64,000 nucleotides of DNA, taken from NCBI GenBank assembly GCA_964503145.1, contig CAZCYV010000005.1, forward strand, positions 62,001 to 126,000. Reading direction: 5' to 3'. Position 1 is the first letter of the stretch. The number at the start of each line of letters is the position of its first letter. A program made the position numbers and the translations under genes. This DNA comes from RBG-16-57-11 sp964503145. GTDB lineage: Bacteria; Chloroflexota; Anaerolineae; Anaerolineales; UBA4823. Positions 53,293 to 61,905 of the stretch are shown here, one piece after another. The notes under the pieces were generated by a model. That model did not search any database. It saw only the letters and a program-made list of their open reading frames with translations, and was not told where the DNA came from.

Positions 53293-53389
53293 GTCATTGC
53301 GAGGAGGGCGTTCTTTGCCCGACGAAGCAATCTCCGCTTCCGGGTGAGATTGCTTCGGGCTGGGGAGAGCACCCAGCCCTCGCAATGAC
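53293..53389. repeat. Palindromic dispersed-repeat (MITE/REP-like) element
   Basis: Outer arms GTCATTGCGAGG (53293-53304) and CCTCGCAATGAC (53378-53389) are perfect complements. Inner arms GAAGCAATCTC (53324-53334) and GAGATTGCTTC (53346-53356) are too. The whole 97 bp can fold on itself. The GTCATTGCGAGG and GAAGCAATCTC words are known from intergenic repeats of many bacteria. It lies upstream of ftsK and past the end of the transporter gene. Confidence 0.8.
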
Positions 53390-53439
53390 CTATCGCGTTG
53401 CAGCTGTCAAGGGACTTTGAGAACGCCATGCTGGATGGG

Positions 53440-54384
53440 TCATTGCGCAGGATCACTGCCTCCTTCCTTGCGTGACGCCAGGTAGATGCCGGCCAGGATC
53501 AGCGCGCCTCCGATCACCTTGAGGCCGCTCGGCGTCTCGCTCAGAAAGGCGACCGCCAGCAGGGTGGAGCCGATCGGCTCGCCGAGCAGGGCCAGGGAGA
53601 CGTAAGCCGCCGGCAGGTAGCCTAAGGCCCAGTTGTAAGAGGTGTGCCCCAAGAGCTGTGGGAAGAGCGCCAGCGCCAGGAACCACAGGTAGGCGATGGG
53701 GGGATAGCCCAGCGCAGGCTGGCGTGCGACGAACATGAACAGGATCAATGCAATGGCTGAAATTCCATACACGACGAAGATGTAGGTGAGCAGCGACACA
53801 CGCGCCCGAACGCGCCGCCCGATGATCAGATAAGCCGCGGCCGCCAGCGCTCCCGCCAGCGCCAGCAAGTCGCCGATGAAAGCCCGCCCGCGCACGAACT
53901 CTGCCAGCGGCGGACAGCTCAGCCCCGATCCGCTCCAGGCGCAGGCATCGCTAAGTGCCACGACCACGCCCCCGATGAACGCCAACCACATGCCGATTTT
54001 TACCTGTCGAGTGATGCGCTCGCCCAGCGCCAGCGGAGCGATCAGCGCTACCCAGAGCGGGGCGGTGTCCACCAGCACCACCGCGCTGGCAACGGTGGTA
54101 TAAGCCAGCGAACTGATCCAGGTGGCAAAATGCAGCGCCAGAAAAAGACCGGAAAGCAACGCCAGGCCAAGCTCCTTGCGGGTCAGGGAACCCAATTCAT
54201 GACGACGGCGGGTGAGCGCCAGCGGTGCCAGGATGATCGTGGCCATGCTCAACCGCCAGGCAGCGATCACCAGCGAAGGGGCGAACTCCTGGGCGTAGCG
54301 GATGAAAATAGATGCGGTGCTCACCGCCAGCACCCCCAGGGCGAGCACCAGCAGCGGCGGAGCGAAGGGGCGATTAGCAGACAA
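53440..54384 (-). CDS. EamA/DMT-family transporter
   Basis: A 314-residue integral membrane protein with ten hydrophobic segments in two EamA repeats. Typical elements are FAPSLVIAAWRLSMATIILA, AVVLVDTAPLWVALIAPLAL, and GYLPAAYVSLALLGEPIGST in the second repeat. Drug/metabolite exporter of unknown substrate. Start TTG 54384 has GGAGG 6 nt upstream. Nothing suggests an operon. Confidence 0.88.
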   Translation of the reverse strand: MSANRPFAPPLLVLALGVLAVSTASIFIRYAQEFAPSLVIAAWRLSMATIILAPLALTRRRHELGSLTRKELGLALLSGLFLALHFATWISSLAYTTVASAVVLVDTAPLWVALIAPLALGERITRQVKIGMWLAFIGGVVVALSDACAWSGSGLSCPPLAEFVRGRAFIGDLLALAGALAAAAYLIIGRRVRARVSLLTYIFVVYGISAIALILFMFVARQPALGYPPIAYLWFLALALFPQLLGHTSYNWALGYLPAAYVSLALLGEPIGSTLLAVAFLSETPSGLKVIGGALILAGIYLASRKEGGSDPAQ

Positions 54385-54486
54385 AGTGCGCCTCCGGCAG
54401 GTTTTGGGCTAAGTGTACCACGGAGATCGATCATGGCAGTCTGATTGCAGTCGATTTGCTCACCGATAGCGATTTTTTGAAATACC

Positions 54487-54514
54487 TTGCCCTTTGGTGA
54501 ATTTTCCCTATAAT
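54487..54514 (+). promoter_or_regulatory. Promoter of the aap operon
   Basis: -35 TTGCCC (54487-54492), a 16-bp spacer and -10 TATAAT (54509-54514). The roughly 180-nt leader contains a very strong Shine-Dalgarno, AAGGAGGTGA, ahead of a four-codon mini frame (ATG at 54626). Confidence 0.7.
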
Positions 54515-54703
54515 TGGGTCAACAGCGCCCGACGTTACCCCCTACATTGCTGCGCAACTCTCTAACACCCCTGTTTGCATCATGCGGTGTTCGGCAAGCC
54601 GTATAGGAAGGAGGTGACAGCCCGCAATGCCCTGTATTTGAGCTTTTGCAAGGCTCAGACTGTTTCGATCAAGGTTCAATTGCATTCGCTGAAGGAGAGA
54701 AAT

Positions 54704-55891
54704 ATGTCCCGAAAAATTTCGTTCGCATTGATAACGCTGATGGCCCTGGCGTTGATCCTGGCTGCCTGTCGGCCTGCCGCCTCCACGCCGGCCGCTGGCG
54801 CGCCTGCAGGCCAACAGCCGGTGCAGACGGTGGAAGTGATCAAGACGGTTGTGGTCACAGTTGAAGTCCCCGCCGCGGCTGCGCCTGCAGCCACCCCGCA
54901 GGTGAAAATCGAAGTTGCCCAGGCCCCTGGCTTCGGCGATACGTTGAAAGCGGTGCAGGGGCGTGGCACGCTGATTTGCGGCGTCAACGGACAATTGCCC
55001 GGCTTCAGCTTCCTGGATCCGCAGGGCAACTTCTCCGGGTTTGACGCCGATTTCTGCCGCGCATTGGCGGCGGCCATCTTCGGCGATGCCAGCAAAGTCG
55101 AGTTCCGCCCGACGACAACTCAGGAGCGCTTCACCGTGCTCCAGACCGGGGAAATCGACGTGCTGATCCGCAATACGACCTGGTCGCTGGTGCGCGATAC
55201 CGAGTTGGGGTTGAACTTCGCCGGTATCACGTTCTACGATGGGCAGGGCATCATGGTGCCGAAGGATAGCGGCATCGCCAGCCTGGCCGACCTCGAAGGC
55301 GGCACGATCTGCGTCCAGAAGGGCACCACGACCGAACTGAACCTGGCGGATGTCATGGCGACCGAGGGGATCAGCTACACCCCAGCGGTGTTCGACGATG
55401 TCAATGCTACTTATGGCGCTTACGCCGAGGGACGCTGCGATGCGGTCACTTCGGATAAATCGCAACTCAGCTCGGTAGCCAAGGGTTTGCTACCCGATCC
55501 CGACAACCACGTGATCCTGGATGTCACCCTGTCCAAGGAACCGCTTGGGCCGGTGGTGCGGCATGGCGACGATCAATGGTTCGATATCGTGAAGTGGACC
55601 ATCTTCGCCACCTTTGCCGCCGAACAGTATGAGATTTCTTCGGCAAATGTGGATGAGGTGCGCAGCAGCACGGAGAATCCAGAACTGAAGCGCCTGTTGG
55701 GGTTGGAGGGCGACCTGGGCGTCAAGCTGGGCCTGACCAATGACTTCGCCTACAACATCATCAAGTTAGTGGGCAACTATGGCGAAATCTACGCCAGGAA
55801 TCTGGGCGAGGCGACGCCAACCTACATTCCGCGCGGTTTGAACAGCCTGTACACGGAGGGCGGGCTGCTTTACTCGCCGCCGTTCCGCTAA
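54704..55891 (+). CDS. aapJ: General L-amino-acid-binding lipoprotein AapJ
   Basis: Binding protein of a polar-amino-acid ABC importer, 395 residues. A lipoprotein signal ends in LAAC, a Val/Thr/Glu tether follows, then the type-2 binding domain with LICGVNGQLPGFSFLDPQGN, FSGFDADFCRALAAAIFGD and TTTQERFTVLQTGEIDVLI, as in AapJ/BztA. ATG 54704 is chosen for GAAGGAG 5-6 nt upstream and the signal peptide; an in-frame GTG with a strong site lies 90 bases earlier. Broad amino-acid specificity is expected from the family. Confidence 0.92.
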   Translation: MSRKISFALITLMALALILAACRPAASTPAAGAPAGQQPVQTVEVIKTVVVTVEVPAAAAPAATPQVKIEVAQAPGFGDTLKAVQGRGTLICGVNGQLPGFSFLDPQGNFSGFDADFCRALAAAIFGDASKVEFRPTTTQERFTVLQTGEIDVLIRNTTWSLVRDTELGLNFAGITFYDGQGIMVPKDSGIASLADLEGGTICVQKGTTTELNLADVMATEGISYTPAVFDDVNATYGAYAEGRCDAVTSDKSQLSSVAKGLLPDPDNHVILDVTLSKEPLGPVVRHGDDQWFDIVKWTIFATFAAEQYEISSANVDEVRSSTENPELKRLLGLEGDLGVKLGLTNDFAYNIIKLVGNYGEIYARNLGEATPTYIPRGLNSLYTEGGLLYSPPFR

Positions 55892-56018
55892 TTCGACCCC
55901 CTTCCCAGCCTGCCTGCAATGCCGCAGGTCGGCGGGAAAGATTCGCGCCGAGGGCAGCGGATGTTGTGATCTGCTGCCCTTGCTGCCAGATTTTCGACTG
56001 CGAAAGGCGTATCGCTGC

Positions 56019-57218
56019 ATGGACCAGGGCTTGCCTCACTCCATCTCCCAGGCGAATCATAAACGGACGCCGCTCTGGAGGGACGAACGCTTCCTGCGTT
56101 TGTTAGGTCAGGTGGTTTTTCTCGTTTTGCTGATCGCAATCCTGGGCTACTTTGCCAACAACATGTTGGCCAATCTGCGCCAGCAAGGGCTGGCGCTGGG
56201 GTTCAATTTCCTGAAATTGACTGCAGGCTTCGATATCGGCGAACGCCTCATCCCCTATGAGCGCGGTTCGACTTATTTGCGCGCCTTCACGGTAGGTTTG
56301 CTCAACACGGCGCTGGTATCTTTCTTAGGGATTGTCCTGGCCACTCTGTTGGGCATCATTTTTGGAGTCGGGCAGCTTTCGAGCAATATCCTGGTGCGCG
56401 GCCTGGCGCGAGCTTACATCGAAATCCTGCGCAATGTCCCCTTGTTGGTGCTGCTGATCTTCCTGTACTCGGCGGTTTTCATCCAATTTCCACGGGTTCG
56501 GGAAGCTACGATCCTCCCTGGGCCGATCTATCTGACCAACCGCGGCGTTGCGATTCCCTGGGGGGTGCCGACGGAGGCCTTCGCTGCCTATCGGTTGATC
56601 GTGCTGTTGGGCGTCTTGTTTGGGATTGCCACAGGTTTTCTCCTGGCCTGGTATGGGCGGCGGACGGGGCGCGCGCCATTGGCGGGTTTGTGGGGCTTTG
56701 TGGTGATGTTGGTCTTTGCGATGGGAGGCTGGCTGGCCCTGCCGGAGCCGCCGCTCGCGCCCAGCCTGCCAGCGGTGCAGGGGCTGCGATTGACCGGCGG
56801 GTTGCAGCTTTCGCCGGAATTCATGGCTTTGCTCACCGGGTTGACGATTTATACTTCTGCCTTCATCGCTGACGTGGTGCGAGCTGGGATCCAATCGGTT
56901 GCCCGAGGGCAGGTAGAGGCGGCGAAGTCGTTAGGTCTGACCGGTTTTCAGACCCTGCGCCTGGTGGTTTTTCCACAGGCATTGCGTGTCATCATCCCAC
57001 CGCTGACCAGTCAGTATCTGAATCTGACCAAAAACTCTTCACTGGCCGTTGCGATTGGCTATCCTGAACTGTTTCACGTCTCGGGCACGGTGCTCAATCA
57101 GAGCGGCCGGGCGGTAGAGGTGATCGCAATTGTGATGGCGGTTTACCTGTCCATCAGCCTGTTCACTTCGGCTTTGATGAATCTGTACAATCGCCGTGTA
57201 CGCCTGGTGGAGCGCTGA
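56019..57218 (+). CDS. aapQ: General L-amino-acid ABC permease AapQ
   Basis: A permease of about 399 residues with about eight hydrophobic segments. The core HAAM-type part begins near YLRAFTVGLLNTALVSFLGI, and the coupling loop is GQVEAAKSLGLTGFQTLRLV. ATG 56019 is selected over an in-frame TTG 39 bases upstream, but neither has a clear site. It lies 127 bp after aapJ; I see no terminator in that gap. Confidence 0.9.
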   Translation: MDQGLPHSISQANHKRTPLWRDERFLRLLGQVVFLVLLIAILGYFANNMLANLRQQGLALGFNFLKLTAGFDIGERLIPYERGSTYLRAFTVGLLNTALVSFLGIVLATLLGIIFGVGQLSSNILVRGLARAYIEILRNVPLLVLLIFLYSAVFIQFPRVREATILPGPIYLTNRGVAIPWGVPTEAFAAYRLIVLLGVLFGIATGFLLAWYGRRTGRAPLAGLWGFVVMLVFAMGGWLALPEPPLAPSLPAVQGLRLTGGLQLSPEFMALLTGLTIYTSAFIADVVRAGIQSVARGQVEAAKSLGLTGFQTLRLVVFPQALRVIIPPLTSQYLNLTKNSSLAVAIGYPELFHVSGTVLNQSGRAVEVIAIVMAVYLSISLFTSALMNLYNRRVRLVER

Positions 57219-57221
57219 ACG

Positions 57222-58433
57222 ATGGCTCAAACTTCTTCTCTCCGTGCGCCGGCTTTGCCCCCACCTTTAGAGAGGCAGAATCTGATCGGTTGGGTGTACA
57301 AAAACCTGTTCAACACCTGGTACAACGCGCTGCTCACCATCCTGTCGCTTGGCCTGATTTACGCTTTGTTAAAGCCGATTCTGGTTTGGGTGTTCACCCA
57401 GGCAAGATGGGAGGTCATCCAGGTCAATCTGCGGTTGCTCATGGCAGGGCAGTACCCGCTGGAGCAGTTGTGGCGCGCTTGGGTGTGCCTGTTTCTGTTA
57501 GCAGGTATTTTCGGTCTCTCCTGGGGAGTCTGGGGGCCGCGTCGCTCGTGGATCGGTGGGCTGTTGCTGCTGGCGCCGGTTTTGCTGGCGGTTTATCCGA
57601 GCTTTGGTCCGAGCGCCCGGTTGAGCCTGTTAGGTCTTGACCTTGCCGGGGTGGGGGGGTTTTGGTCCGGTCGGCGTTGGGGGGCGCATGCTCGCCGCCT
57701 GGCGATTGTGCTTTGGGTGGTGTACTTCCCGCTGGTGTTGCTGATCATTCGCGGTTCGGCGTTGCTCGATAGCCTGCTGCCGATCGTGCCTTCGAACCTG
57801 TGGGGAGGCCTGATGCTCACCTTTTTGCTCACCGTGGTGGGGATCGTATTTTCCTTCCCGTTGGGCGTGTTGCTGGCGCTGGGACGACGCTCGTCGCTGC
57901 CTGCGATCCGCTGGGTGAGCGTGGTCTACATCGAGGTTATCCGTGGGGTGCCCCTGGTGACGATCCTGTTCATGGCCAGTGTGATGGTGCCGCTGTTTTT
58001 GCCCGGCAACGTTCGCATCGACCGGGTGTTGCGCGCCATGGTGGGGATCATCTTATTTACCTCGGCTTACCTGGCCGAAAACGTGCGCGGCGGCTTGCAG
58101 GCAATCCCTCGGGGCCAATTTGAGGCTGCAAGGGCAGTGGGTCTGAGCGGTTTTCACACCATGGTGTTGATCATCTTGCCGCAGGCTTTGCGCATCGTGA
58201 TCCCGGTCATTATGGGACTATTCATCGCCTTGTTCAAGGATACTTCGCTGGTAGCGACGATTGGGCTGCTTGAATTGCTGGGGATTTCGCGCAGCATTCT
58301 GGCCCAACCCCAATATGTGGGTTATCAGCGGGAAGTGTACCTGTTCATCACGTTGATCTATTGGGTGATCAGCTATTTCATGTCATACATCAGCCGGCGC
58401 TTAGAGGTTCGCCTGGGGGTAGGAGAGCGCTGA
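57222..58433 (+). CDS. aapM: General L-amino-acid ABC permease AapM
   Basis: Second permease, 403 residues. The core shows WGGLMLTFLLTVVGIVFSFP and the coupling loop RGQFEAARAVGLSGFHTMVL. It starts 3 bp after aapQ and precedes the ATPase gene by 42 bp. Long N-terminal membrane parts such as those in AapQ and AapM are usual for this transporter. Confidence 0.9.
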   Translation: MAQTSSLRAPALPPPLERQNLIGWVYKNLFNTWYNALLTILSLGLIYALLKPILVWVFTQARWEVIQVNLRLLMAGQYPLEQLWRAWVCLFLLAGIFGLSWGVWGPRRSWIGGLLLLAPVLLAVYPSFGPSARLSLLGLDLAGVGGFWSGRRWGAHARRLAIVLWVVYFPLVLLIIRGSALLDSLLPIVPSNLWGGLMLTFLLTVVGIVFSFPLGVLLALGRRSSLPAIRWVSVVYIEVIRGVPLVTILFMASVMVPLFLPGNVRIDRVLRAMVGIILFTSAYLAENVRGGLQAIPRGQFEAARAVGLSGFHTMVLIILPQALRIVIPVIMGLFIALFKDTSLVATIGLLELLGISRSILAQPQYVGYQREVYLFITLIYWVISYFMSYISRRLEVRLGVGER

Positions 58434-58475
58434 GTTGCACAGGGTTTATCAGGAAGAGCAATTCATGGAGGCGAA

Positions 58476-59234
58476 ATGAGCAGCCCGAGTTCGAATGATC
58501 AGCCTATCATCATCGCCAGGGATGTCCATAAGTGGTTTGGTCATTTTCATGCCCTAAGGGGCATCAGCATGGACGTTTACAAAGGCGAAGTGATCGTCAT
58601 TTTTGGCCCCTCCGGCTCGGGTAAGTCCACTTTCATTCGCACGCTCAACCGGTTGGAGGAGCACCAGCGTGGTCAGATCATCGTGGATGGCATCGAGCTG
58701 ACTCATGATGTGCGCAATATCGACCGGGTGCGGATGGAAATCGGCATGGTTTTCCAGCAATTCAACCTGTTTCCGCACCTGACGGTGATGCAAAACATCA
58801 CCCTGGCGCCGCTCTGGGTGCGCAAGTGGAAGAAGGACAAGGCGGAGGAAGTCGCCATGCAGCTTTTGGAGCGCGTGGGTATCCCAGAGCAGGCGCAAAA
58901 ATACCCTGGCCAGCTCTCCGGCGGTCAACAGCAGCGTGTAGCCATCGCCCGCGCGCTGGCGATGCAGCCTAAAATCATGCTCTTCGATGAGCCTACCTCT
59001 GCGCTGGATCCCGAAATGATCAAGGAAGTGCTCGATGTGATGATCGAACTGGCGCAGAGCGGGATGACCATGGTGGTGGTAACGCACGAAATGGGCTTCG
59101 CCAAAGCGGTCGCCCACCGGATGTTCTTCTTCGATGAAGGTCAGATTGTGGAAAGCGGAACGCCCAATGAAATCTTCACCATGCCAAAGGAAGAGCGGAC
59201 CAAGCTGTTTCTGTCGCAGATTTTGACGCACTGA
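58476..59234 (+). CDS. aapP: General L-amino-acid ABC ATPase AapP
   Basis: An ABC ATPase of 252 residues powering AapQM. Walker A FGPSGSGKST, Q-loop VFQQFNLFPHLTVMQN, signature LSGGQQQRVAIARALA, Walker B IMLFDEPTSALDPE and the switch histidine (VVTHEMGFA) are complete. GGAGG lies 5 nt before the ATG. It is the last gene of the aap operon and the only full ABC importer ATPase in this window. Confidence 0.95.
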   Translation: MSSPSSNDQPIIIARDVHKWFGHFHALRGISMDVYKGEVIVIFGPSGSGKSTFIRTLNRLEEHQRGQIIVDGIELTHDVRNIDRVRMEIGMVFQQFNLFPHLTVMQNITLAPLWVRKWKKDKAEEVAMQLLERVGIPEQAQKYPGQLSGGQQQRVAIARALAMQPKIMLFDEPTSALDPEMIKEVLDVMIELAQSGMTMVVVTHEMGFAKAVAHRMFFFDEGQIVESGTPNEIFTMPKEERTKLFLSQILTH

Positions 59235-59280
59235 ATAGAGTCCGCCTGATCTGGCCCCGCTTGGTGATGGTGAGCAGGGG

Positions 59281-59580
59281 TCAATGCGGGCGGGCGATGC
59301 GCCAGATCACTCTACCGATCACCCACTGGCGCGGCACCATGCCGAAGCTGCGGCTATCGTTGCTCTCGGGGTGGCTCCCCAGCACGAACAGTTCAGCGCC
59401 ATCTTCAGAGAGGCGCTCCAGGCGCTTGATCATCACGCCGTAAGCCGGGTGGCGAAAGACGATCACGTCCCCTGGCTGCAAGCGGCGCAAAAAACGGGGG
59501 TGCTTCAGCACCAGGACGTAATCGCCTTGTAGAAAAAAAGGTGACAGGCTCTCGCCTGTCACCTTTAGTATCTGCAACAT
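59281..59580 (-). CDS. sodX: Ni-superoxide dismutase maturation protease SodX
   Basis: A 99-residue S26/S24-like serine peptidase that by family cleaves the leader of Ni-superoxide dismutase. The catalytic serine is in VTGESLSPFFLQGDYVLVLK and the lysine in GVMIKRLERL. It lacks the membrane anchor of signal peptidase I, so it is cytoplasmic. Its ATG overlaps the sodN stop (TGATG). An intrinsic terminator for sodN is embedded in its first codons, so it should be expressed well below sodN. Confidence 0.88.
   Translation of the reverse strand: MLQILKVTGESLSPFFLQGDYVLVLKHPRFLRRLQPGDVIVFRHPAYGVMIKRLERLSEDGAELFVLGSHPESNDSRSFGMVPRQWVIGRVIWRIARPH
59533..59566 (-). terminator. Intrinsic terminator inside the sodX start
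   Basis: On the minus strand AAAGGTGACAGGC (59554-59566) pairs perfectly with GCCTGTCACCTTT (59537-59549) around a 4-nt loop, followed by seven T in total. It lies 14-47 bases into sodX, coding for LKVTGESLSPFF. Confidence 0.88.
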
Positions 59581-60083
59581 CAGGGGATGACGGGATAGAC
59601 CAGCTCGAGGGGGGGATTGTAGGGAGATTTCGTCCGGCGGGTGGCGATGCCCTTTGTGGCCCAGAAGATCTCGGCAAACTTGTTGATCGCCTCGACCAGA
59701 TCGAGGGCGGCCTGACGATCAGTCGTCTGGCGAGCTTTGGAGCCGAGCATCATGATTTGATGCGCCAGGCTGTGGAGTTCGGGGTACTTCTCGACGTGCG
59801 CCGGTTTGATGTAATCGCCCCAAATCACGCGGATTTCCGCCTTAGCCTTCTCGGCGTGTTCTTCTTTGACGGCAATGTAGCGCGACAGGGTGTTGTGATA
59901 CTCATTACCCTTGTCGCCGCCCTTAGCCTCCAGATCGGTCATCAGATCGATCATACGCACCACGGTAACAGCAGCAATTTGAGCGATGATGGGGTCGTAG
60001 ATGCCGCAGGGGATGTCGCAGTGGGCCTGGGCCTGTTCGAAGCCCAGCTTCTTATCTAGTGCAGAAACGAGTTGGTGGATCAT
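59580..60083 (-). CDS. sodN: Nickel superoxide dismutase
   Basis: Dismutes superoxide with a Ni centre. The N-terminal hook of the mature enzyme HCDIPCGIYDP carries the ligands His1, Cys2 and Cys6, and is preceded by a 20-residue leader ending AQA that SodX must remove. The rest is a four-helix bundle; total 167 residues with leader. ATG 60083 has a perfect AGGAGG upstream. It has its own strong promoter 127 bases upstream. Confidence 0.95.
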   Translation of the reverse strand: MIHQLVSALDKKLGFEQAQAHCDIPCGIYDPIIAQIAAVTVVRMIDLMTDLEAKGGDKGNEYHNTLSRYIAVKEEHAEKAKAEIRVIWGDYIKPAHVEKYPELHSLAHQIMMLGSKARQTTDRQAALDLVEAINKFAEIFWATKGIATRRTKSPYNPPLELVYPVIP

Positions 60084-60216
60084 ATTACCTCCTGGAAATT
60101 GGATGAAAAGTTGAACTTCGCACAGCGAACGGCTGGCTTGCCTCGAAGGTCTGCCCAGCCGTTTGGATAGTGTATCGCTGTACATACGCTTTATCGTGGC
60201 GCTCCACTTACATTTC

Positions 60217-60245
60217 ATCATACTGAAATTGACCTTTCCTGTCAA
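60217..60245 (-). promoter_or_regulatory. Promoter of the sodN-sodX operon
   Basis: On the minus strand -35 TTGACA (60240-60245), a 17-bp spacer and -10 TATGAT (60217-60222). The 5' leader of about 125 nt contains a 9-bp stem AACGGCTGG (60128-60136) with CCAGCCGTT (60155-60163). No known Ni-regulator (Nur/NikR) site was recognised. Confidence 0.85.
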
Positions 60246-60330
60246 GATTTATTGCGCCAGCGCTTATGAACTTCTTATGCGCAATCATGAATACCTGCCA
60301 ATTGTCATCTACGAATCATGACCAGTCTTC

Positions 60331-60359
60331 TTGACAAAGGCGCGGGGGAAAGCTAGAAT
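60331..60359 (+). promoter_or_regulatory. Promoter of the ferredoxin gene
   Basis: -35 TTGACA (60331-60336), a 17-bp spacer and -10 TAGAAT (60354-60359). It leaves a leader of about 90 nt. Confidence 0.85.
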
Positions 60360-60370
60360 CATTTTGGTAG

Positions 60371-60418
60371 TTACCGCACGCCTGGATGTCTGTGCGGCAA
60401 AATTGCAGCAACCGGTAA
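60371..60418 (+). promoter_or_regulatory. Leader of ferredoxin gene with two alternative stems
   Basis: CCGCAC (60374-60379) can pair with GTGCGG (60392-60397). TTACCG (60371-60376) can pair with CGGTAA (60413-60418). The two share bases 60374-60376 and exclude each other. No riboswitch class recognised and no terminator before the gene. Confidence 0.4.
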
Positions 60419-60459
60419 GCCCTTAGACGCAAAAATATAGATCAACAGGAGGATCCTCA

Positions 60460-60861
60460 ATGACCCACATTATCACCAGTCTTTGTCTGCGCGACTCGGG
60501 TTGCGTGGAAGTGTGCCCGGTGGAATGCATTGTCCCTGGAAAGCCGATCGAAGAGTGGCCGTGGTATTACATTGATCCGGACACCTGCATCGACTGCGGC
60601 GCATGTATCCCCGAGTGTCCATATGAAGCCATCTTCCCTGAGGACGAAGTGCCCAGCGCTTACACCGCCAAGGGCGGCGAATATATCAGCCGGGTTGGCC
60701 TGACCGGTCACTACGAGGGCGTCAACCATCACGGCGAGAAGGTCGTGCTGGATTGCGTGCGCCAGCTCGAAGCCGGCGAAGTGGTCGACCTGACCCCGGA
60801 CATCCAGCCCAACTACGATTACTTCACCAAAGGGCCAGGCTATAAGGCCTTAGAAATGTAG
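60460..60861 (+). CDS. Ferredoxin with two iron-sulfur sites
   Basis: A cytoplasmic electron carrier of 133 residues. Two cysteine sets are visible: CLRDSGCVEVCPVECI, which lacks the spacing of one full site and suits a 3Fe-4S cluster, and CIDCGACIPECPYEAI for a 4Fe-4S cluster. This is the seven-iron (FdxA-like) layout, with a C-terminal extension of about 50 residues. It has a strong AGGAGG before the ATG, its own promoter and a terminator at 60921, so it is monocistronic. Confidence 0.9.
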   Translation: MTHIITSLCLRDSGCVEVCPVECIVPGKPIEEWPWYYIDPDTCIDCGACIPECPYEAIFPEDEVPSAYTAKGGEYISRVGLTGHYEGVNHHGEKVVLDCVRQLEAGEVVDLTPDIQPNYDYFTKGPGYKALEM

Positions 60862-60920
60862 GATACGAAGAAGAAGCAGCGACCCATCCTAAGGATGCGT
60901 CGCTGAAGAGCCTTAGAAGG

Positions 60921-60962
60921 GGCAGATAGACAGTCACACTATCTATCTGCCTTTTTCTTTTT
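60921..60962 (+). terminator. Intrinsic terminator of the ferredoxin gene
   Basis: GGCAGATAGA (60921-60930) pairs with TCTATCTGCC (60942-60951), followed by TTTTTCTTTTT. A second hairpin, GCGAC/GTCGC with ATCC/GGAT (60879-60903), lies just before it. Confidence 0.9.
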
Positions 60963-61824
60963 AGGGATTGCGCAGCACCAGGTTGCCTGCGCCCATATCC
61001 ACGTTGATGGTCAGCATTGGCCCGCTGCCACCAAGCACATATTCGTTGCCCGATTTTTGCCAGGTTCCGCTGGCTTCGACATTGCTCAATCCACCTTTAA
61101 AGGTCACCCGCGCCGAGACGCCCTCGGGCACGATCAAGGTCACCTGGCTGATCCCGGATTCGATCTCCACACGGGCATCGCGTTTCAACTCGCCTGAGAA
61201 GTCCAGGGTGTAATTGCCTGCGCCGCTGCGAAAGAGCATCGAGGCGAAGTTGGCGTTCGCCAGCCCGCTCAAGTGAATGTTGGAAGCGCCGGTCTGATAG
61301 CGCAGGGTTTCCATTTCTACCTGGTTGGGCAGCGAAAATTTCAGGCGCACATCTGCGGCGCCGTCGCTGACACGCAAGGACTTAAGCGCCAGGCCGCCCA
61401 GCTCGAAATCGCCCTGGTAGGCCCCGGCCTTGATTTCCAGGTTCATGAGCTGGTCGCCAAGCTCCAGGTTCCACTCGTTTTCGATGTTGTCGTTGATTCG
61501 GGGGAGGCCCTCGATCTGCAAGCTGCCCGAGTCGAGCAGGACTTCGTTGCCTTCGACGGTGATTTTGGGTTTGAAGTCATCTACGTTGTATCGCGCGGTG
61601 CCGCTGACCAGCGCCTCTTGAGCGCCTGGTTCCAGCTCCATCTTGCCGGCGCCGAACGAAAGGGTCAGGTCGATGACTTCGGCGTTAGGTGGGGGGATTT
61701 CGATCTGCTCGATGCGGGTTGGGCCGGTGGTCACTCGATCCACCGGGATATCGATTGTCAGTCCGCAGGCCAGGCTTGCCAGAGCCAGCGAGACCACCAG
61801 CACCAAGGCTGTAAAACGTTTCAT
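60961..61824 (-). CDS. Toast-rack (LiaF-like) lipoprotein
   Basis: A 287-residue exported protein. The signal ends in the lipobox LACG. The body is repetitive beta-strand (VIDLTLSFGAGKMELEPGAQ, RYQTGASNIHLSGLANANFA), the pattern of DUF4097/DUF2154 toast-rack domains. Such proteins sit at the membrane surface and some sense envelope stress. There is no sensor kinase nearby. GGAGG precedes ATG 61824. Its 3' end meets the ferredoxin terminator. Confidence 0.8.
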   Translation of the reverse strand: MKRFTALVLVVSLALASLACGLTIDIPVDRVTTGPTRIEQIEIPPPNAEVIDLTLSFGAGKMELEPGAQEALVSGTARYNVDDFKPKITVEGNEVLLDSGSLQIEGLPRINDNIENEWNLELGDQLMNLEIKAGAYQGDFELGGLALKSLRVSDGAADVRLKFSLPNQVEMETLRYQTGASNIHLSGLANANFASMLFRSGAGNYTLDFSGELKRDARVEIESGISQVTLIVPEGVSARVTFKGGLSNVEASGTWQKSGNEYVLGGSGPMLTINVDMGAGNLVLRNP

Positions 61825-61905
61825 AGGCTTAGACCTCCGTATGAAGAATTCCTGTCATCTAGTATACGGGGAGCGGATCGAATAGTTGCAAGCGTGCGGT
61901 TCGCG

